Virus record (IMG/VR): IMGVR_UViG_3300047409_000386
Span: 1-41,934 of that record
Length of the DNA stretch: 41,934 bases
DNA from: a virus
Direction: 5' to 3' (one strand)
In this document: positions 39,202-41,934 of the stretch, piece after piece
Position numbering within the stretch: position 1 is the first letter of the stretch
Layout: every line of letters starts with the position of its first letter
Translations under genes and position numbers: made by a program
The notes under the pieces: generated by a model
Databases searched by the model: none
What the model was told of the DNA's origin: nothing
Seen by the model: the letters and a program-made list of their open reading frames with translations, nothing else

Positions 39202-39365
39202 ACAGCGACGACCGCGAGCTCCGCCTCCGCCAACGCATCGACGAACTCACCGACCAACGCGACCACGCCCGCGCCCGGGCCGCACTCGTCCCCCGACTCC
39301 GCAACAAAATCTACGCGCTCACCAAAAGCCGCGACACCTGGCGCCACCGGTGGAGGACCAAGTGA
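39198..39365 (+). CDS. 55-aa basic coiled-coil protein
   Basis: GTG 39198 overlaps the previous stop and its TGA overlaps the next GTG. The product (LRLRQRIDELTDQRDHARAR, then LTKSRDTWRHRWRTK) is a highly basic helix. It may bind DNA. No family is recognised. Confidence 0.6.
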   Translation: MNSDDRELRLRQRIDELTDQRDHARARAALVPRLRNKIYALTKSRDTWRHRWRTK

Positions 39366-39553
39366 CCACCGCCACCCGCCGGCCACCTCGGCCACCAGAC
39401 GAACTCTCCGCCGAAGCCCGCCGCTGGCTCACCCAACACCACGGACCGGCCACACCCGCCACCCGCCGCGTCCGACTGGCGCTCGCGATCCACTACGGCG
39501 ACCTCACCGTCATCGACGGAATCCTCCGCTGGAAGGCAGCCAACCGTGGCTAG
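39362..39553 (+). CDS. 63-aa small protein, unknown
   Basis: GTG 39362 overlaps the preceding TGA. It has a basic Pro-rich start and helices DELSAEARRWLTQHHG and RRVRLALAIHYGDLTVIDGI. It overlaps the resolvase-like gene by eight bases. Function is unknown. Confidence 0.55.
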   Translation: MTTATRRPPRPPDELSAEARRWLTQHHGPATPATRRVRLALAIHYGDLTVIDGILRWKAANRG

Positions 39554-39842
39554 AGGCCACAACCGGGAACGCGCCGTCAAACGCCAACTCCAAGACGACG
39601 ACTGGTTCGTCATCCGCACCGCCGGCAGCTTCGGCGCCTGCGACCTCGTCGCACTCAAGGCCGGCCGCACACCACGAATGCTCGAAATCAAGTCCACAGC
39701 CGGCGGCCCCTACGAACGCTTCGGCCCCGCCGAACGCGAACTCCTCCGCACCGCCGCCGCCCTCGCCGGCGCCTCAGCGGAGCTCGCTTGGTGGCCGCCC
39801 CGAGGCCAACTCCGGTTCATCCCGTCAGCGGAGTGGCCGTGA
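39546..39842 (+). CDS. Holliday-junction-resolvase-like PD-(D/E)XK nuclease
   Basis: This 98-residue protein begins ARGHNRERAVKRQLQDDDWF (Glu for metal binding), then GSFGACDLVALKAG (Asp) and MLEIKSTAGGPYERFG (Glu-x-Lys). These are the ordered active-site residues of archaeal Hjc-type resolvases and VRR-like nucleases. It would resolve branched DNA in replication or packaging. GTG 39546. Confidence 0.8.
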   Translation: MARGHNRERAVKRQLQDDDWFVIRTAGSFGACDLVALKAGRTPRMLEIKSTAGGPYERFGPAERELLRTAAALAGASAELAWWPPRGQLRFIPSAEWP

Positions 39843-40015
39843 CTGCCGCCCAATACGCCGCCCTCCTCGACCTCCTCGAGCGCCAACTCGTCGACGGCAA
39901 CGCCACCCTCGAACAGATCGCCGACGCCCTCACCCGGATCGCCGACCAAGGCGACAACCACCTCAACCCAAAGGAACCCAATGGCGAAACGCCTCCTCCC
40001 CGACCAGTTCCGTAA
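39839..40015 (+). CDS. 58-aa small protein, unknown
   Basis: GTG 39839 overlaps the nuclease stop. It has one helical region (AQYAALLDLLERQLVDGNAT; LEQIADALTRIADQ) and a Pro-rich end that overlaps the start of the next gene by 35 bases, an unusually long overlap here. Confidence 0.5.
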   Translation: MTAAQYAALLDLLERQLVDGNATLEQIADALTRIADQGDNHLNPKEPNGETPPPRPVP

Positions 40016-40910
40016 CGTCACCCGCTACCGGTACGGCCTCCTCAAACGCCGCCCCAAAGACATCCCCCACATCACCAGCTCGAGCTACGGGTACGTCCTC
40101 AAACGCTGGCAGTCCTTCGACGCCTGGAACCACTGGCAAGACGCCGGCAAGCCTGCCCCCAGACCCGCCGGCGTCTGGCGAACAGTGCCCCCCTGGGACG
40201 GATGGACACCCTGGGACTTGCGCAAAGAGCTCGTCAAAGCCCGCCCCGCGCCAACCCCGCCGCATCTGATCCTCCCACCCACCCCGCCGATCCCACCCGT
40301 CCCAGCCTGGGCCGCCTGGTGGCAACGCTGCCTCTACGCCGGCATGAACCCCCTCCTCGGCTCCAGCTGGCCCGGCTGCAAAATCCTGTTCACCGCCGAC
40401 CCCTCATACGACTCCGCCGCCACCCGCCAAACAGCCGACCAGCTCCGCAACAGCGGCCACGACATCGGCGTCTGGTACGTCCCTACCCAAGTCTCGAAAG
40501 ACCGCGCCGTCCAAGTCGCCACCCGCCTCGGCGTCCCCTTCGAACACATCTCAGGCCAAGCCGAAACGCTCCCCGAATTCTGGCAATCCTGGGAAAACGG
40601 CCACCGCCACGTCTGCGGAAACCTCAGCGACACCATCAACGACGGCAAAGCCGTCGAGCTCGTCGCCACCGGCCAGATGGCTTACACCAACGAGTTCTAC
40701 TGGAACCAGGACAAAAGCCGATCCCCCGACAACCACGGACTCCCCGTCGTCGCGATGCTCGTCGCCTGCTACGACGGCCACTCCGACAGCTCGAGCGGCA
40801 ACGCTTGGGAACCATCCGCCCAGGACTACAAAACCGCCGGCCACTGGTGGCAAGGTATGAGCCTCTACGAGCCCGGCGCCGACACCAACGACGCCAAGCT
40901 CATGCCATGA
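39981..40910 (+). CDS. TIM-barrel / glycoside-hydrolase-like protein, complete copy
   Basis: This 309-residue protein has an N-terminal region of about 90 residues with many Trp and Arg (WQSFDAWNHWQDAGKPAPRP), a Pro-rich linker (PPTPPIPPVPAW) and a globular domain from about residue 118. That domain has strands CKILFTADPSY, HDIGVWYVPT and LPVVAMLVACYDGH and helices LPEFWQSWENGHRHVCG. It has the same linker-plus-barrel plan as 28629. It is preceded by AAAGG. This is the uninterrupted version of the gene cut at base 1; the stop overlaps the next ATG. Confidence 0.75.
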   Translation: MAKRLLPDQFRNVTRYRYGLLKRRPKDIPHITSSSYGYVLKRWQSFDAWNHWQDAGKPAPRPAGVWRTVPPWDGWTPWDLRKELVKARPAPTPPHLILPPTPPIPPVPAWAAWWQRCLYAGMNPLLGSSWPGCKILFTADPSYDSAATRQTADQLRNSGHDIGVWYVPTQVSKDRAVQVATRLGVPFEHISGQAETLPEFWQSWENGHRHVCGNLSDTINDGKAVELVATGQMAYTNEFYWNQDKSRSPDNHGLPVVAMLVACYDGHSDSSSGNAWEPSAQDYKTAGHWWQGMSLYEPGADTNDAKLMP

Positions 40911-41146
40911 GCGACGGGGTCGTCGAAACCACGCTGGCCGCCCTCACACAGTGCCGCGCCGCCTACCGCGCCGCCATCAACGAACTCCACGAACGCAACA
41001 ACGACCTCACCGACTGGAAACCCAAAGTCCAAGCACTCGTCGACGCCCTCACCGAGATCAGCGGCAACGGCTACGGCATCGACGCCGAACCACGAGCAGC
41101 GAACATCGCGCTCGAGGCGCTCGGCCACTGGCACGGAGACCAGTGA
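40907..41146 (+). CDS. Small helical protein, right-hand copy of 1123-1362
   Basis: This is the same 79-residue protein with a few substitutions (for example Ala to Thr in NDLTDW, and GIDAEP for GLNAEP). Here it starts with ATG in an ATGA overlap with the preceding gene, the arrangement before HNH insertion. Confidence 0.75.
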   Translation: MSDGVVETTLAALTQCRAAYRAAINELHERNNDLTDWKPKVQALVDALTEISGNGYGIDAEPRAANIALEALGHWHGDQ

Positions 41147-41226
41147 GCGGCCCCGTCTTCGCCGGCGCCATGATCATCCTCACCCTCATCACCCTCCTCC
41201 TCATCGAATCGTGGCTCACCCGATGA
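41143..41226 (+). CDS. Micro-membrane protein, right-hand copy
   Basis: Identical to 1359-1442: GTG start overlapping the previous stop, one hydrophobic span, and a stop overlapping the next ATG. Confidence 0.65.
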   Translation: MSGPVFAGAMIILTLITLLLIESWLTR

Positions 41227-41498
41227 AGCTCGACCCCGCTCAGATCGCCCAGGCGTACATCAACGACGAACGCCGAAACCTCGCCACCCTCGCCCGCGCC
41301 TACCTCCAAACCACCAACGAACTCGACGCAATCAACCACTGCCTCGACGGACTCGACCCCGCAGAAGTACGCACAATCCGGGCCGAGCTCGCAGAAGAAC
41401 GCGACCGCAAACGCCGAATCCAAGCCATCCTCACCGAAGCACAAGCCATCCTCACCCCCCCAAAAACACCAGACGTCCGCGGCCTCCCCAACCCTTGA
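41223..41498 (+). CDS. Coiled-coil small protein, right-hand copy
   Basis: Identical in protein to 1439-1714 (91 residues), with the same ATGA-type coupling to the micro-membrane gene. Confidence 0.7.
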   Translation: MKLDPAQIAQAYINDERRNLATLARAYLQTTNELDAINHCLDGLDPAEVRTIRAELAEERDRKRRIQAILTEAQAILTPPKTPDVRGLPNP

Positions 41499-41528
41499 CA
41501 CCCGCTACCAACCAGACAACACTCACAA

Positions 41529-41621
41529 GTGGCGCACGTCCGAAGGCACCTCGACACGTCGAGCATCGCGGAAGCTCCCTACGCACAGACGACCGCGTCG
41601 GAGCCACACCCCCTGCGATAG
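41529..41621 (+). CDS. Possible 30-aa ORF, right-hand copy
   Basis: Identical to 1745-1837; the same weak support applies. Confidence 0.28.
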   Translation: MAHVRRHLDTSSIAEAPYAQTTASEPHPLR

Positions 41622-41637
41622 CTATCACCGCAACCAG

Positions 41638-41847
41638 ATGGCCCACCGCGCAGACCTCGACCAGGCCAGGCTCCGGCCGCACCTCCGCGACGACCAGCCG
41701 GCCCGCCAACCCATCATCGTCCACACCCACCCCACCTCGGTCGCGACCGCAGCTGGGGATCCGATCAAGCTCCGCGGCATCCCCGCCATCGGCCGCTCCG
41801 TCTCAGGCGCAATCCACGGAACCCAACCCGAAAGGATCCAACCATGA
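41638..41847 (+). CDS. Small protein, right-hand copy of 1854-2063
   Basis: Identical 69-residue frame, with its TGA overlapping ATG 41844. Confidence 0.55.
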   Translation: MAHRADLDQARLRPHLRDDQPARQPIIVHTHPTSVATAAGDPIKLRGIPAIGRSVSGAIHGTQPERIQP

Positions 41848-41934
41848 ACCCCATCCACGAAATCGAAACGCCCGAGCCCGACGCCCCGCCCGCACCCGAA
41901 CCCCAAACCCCCCCCCAACCCCAAAGCTATAGAA
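41844..41934 (+). CDS. Pro-rich protein, 3'-truncated right-hand copy
   Basis: Same start and C9 run as 2060. The window ends 13 bases after the CAA CCC that follows the run. The last bases differ from the left copy, removing its TAG from the zero frame; this is at the very contig end and should not be relied on. Confidence 0.5.
   Translation, partial: MNPIHEIETPEPDAPPAPEPQTPPQPQSYR

Larger units (their letters stand above)
40228..41929. repeat. Terminal direct repeat, right copy (HNH-empty)
   Basis: It aligns with 1-2145 minus the 443-bp insert. The last five bases of the window (after 41929) stop matching, probably poor end sequence. The spacing gives a genome unit of 40227 bases with, or 39784 without, the insert. 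Confidence 0.9.

Noticed and set aside
1-41934. CRISPR arrays, rRNA genes, insertion sequences with transposase
   Set aside because: I saw no regularly spaced repeats, no rRNA-like sequence and no transposase motifs; the repeats found are attP arms, operator-like sites or coding repeats.

Overview
The window is a nearly complete, circularly closing genome of a temperate, tailed, HK97-type siphophage, probably of an actinobacterium. Evidence: uniformly GC-rich DNA with strongly G/C third codon positions; a terminase, portal, protease, capsid, connector, tape-measure, tail and lysis order; a tyrosine integrase next to an attP that carries the 3' half of a tRNA-Pro(GGG) gene; and tightly packed genes joined by ATGA/GTGA/TTGA overlaps. 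The host assignment is an inference; no host gene is present.

The first ~2.1 kb and the last ~1.7 kb are the same locus (1-2145 versus 40228-41929). The simplest reading is that the contig runs slightly more than once around one circular or terminally redundant genome of about 40 kb. The two copies are not identical. The left copy carries a 443-bp HNH endonuclease insert flanked by an 11-bp direct repeat, and the right copy is the empty site, so the contig records two variants.

Layout: 1-3080, tail end of a TIM-barrel-like protein gene, the HNH insert, a run of micro-genes (two tiny membrane proteins, and a Pro-rich/zinc-ribbon gene with a probable -1 frameshift on a C9 run), and a second HNH gene. 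3081-5091, HNH plus small and large terminase. 5088-7740, an unusual enzyme cassette (unknown protein, LpxA/FdhC-like acyltransferase, ThiG-like thiazole-synthase homologue with all three catalytic residues, GT-A glycosyltransferase) between terminase and portal. 7746-11101, portal, protease, capsid. 11118-17590, a tail-tube candidate, a LAGLIDADG gene, a second glycosyltransferase and a series of beta-rich or repetitive structural genes. 17587-19588, connectors, gp10-like protein and the frameshifting tail chaperone. 19589-26970, tape measure with a lysozyme-like domain and minor tail proteins. 26970-29786, CHAP endolysin, a second muralytic enzyme, holin and a glycoside-hydrolase-like protein, closed by a strong terminator.

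The lysogeny region follows. On the minus strand are a secreted cysteine-containing protein (candidate lysogenic conversion gene) and a small HTH repressor candidate. A divergent control region with tandem repeats comes next, then rightward excisionase-like genes, an HTH gene with a palindromic operator, the integrase and attP with paired 12-bp arm repeats. From 33802 to 40910 lie the early genes: an orphan C5 cytosine methyltransferase, small proteins, a membrane-anchored lysozyme-like protein apparently starting at CTG, a candidate single-strand annealing protein, a GIY-YIG-type protein, a replication-organiser candidate, a Holliday-junction-resolvase-like nuclease, and the complete copy of the TIM-barrel-like protein.

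The strongest candidate for an undescribed system is the ThiG-like / acyltransferase / glycosyltransferase cassette at 5088-7740, perhaps working with the second glycosyltransferase at 12675 to build and attach a modified sugar or heterocycle to virion proteins or host cell-surface material.
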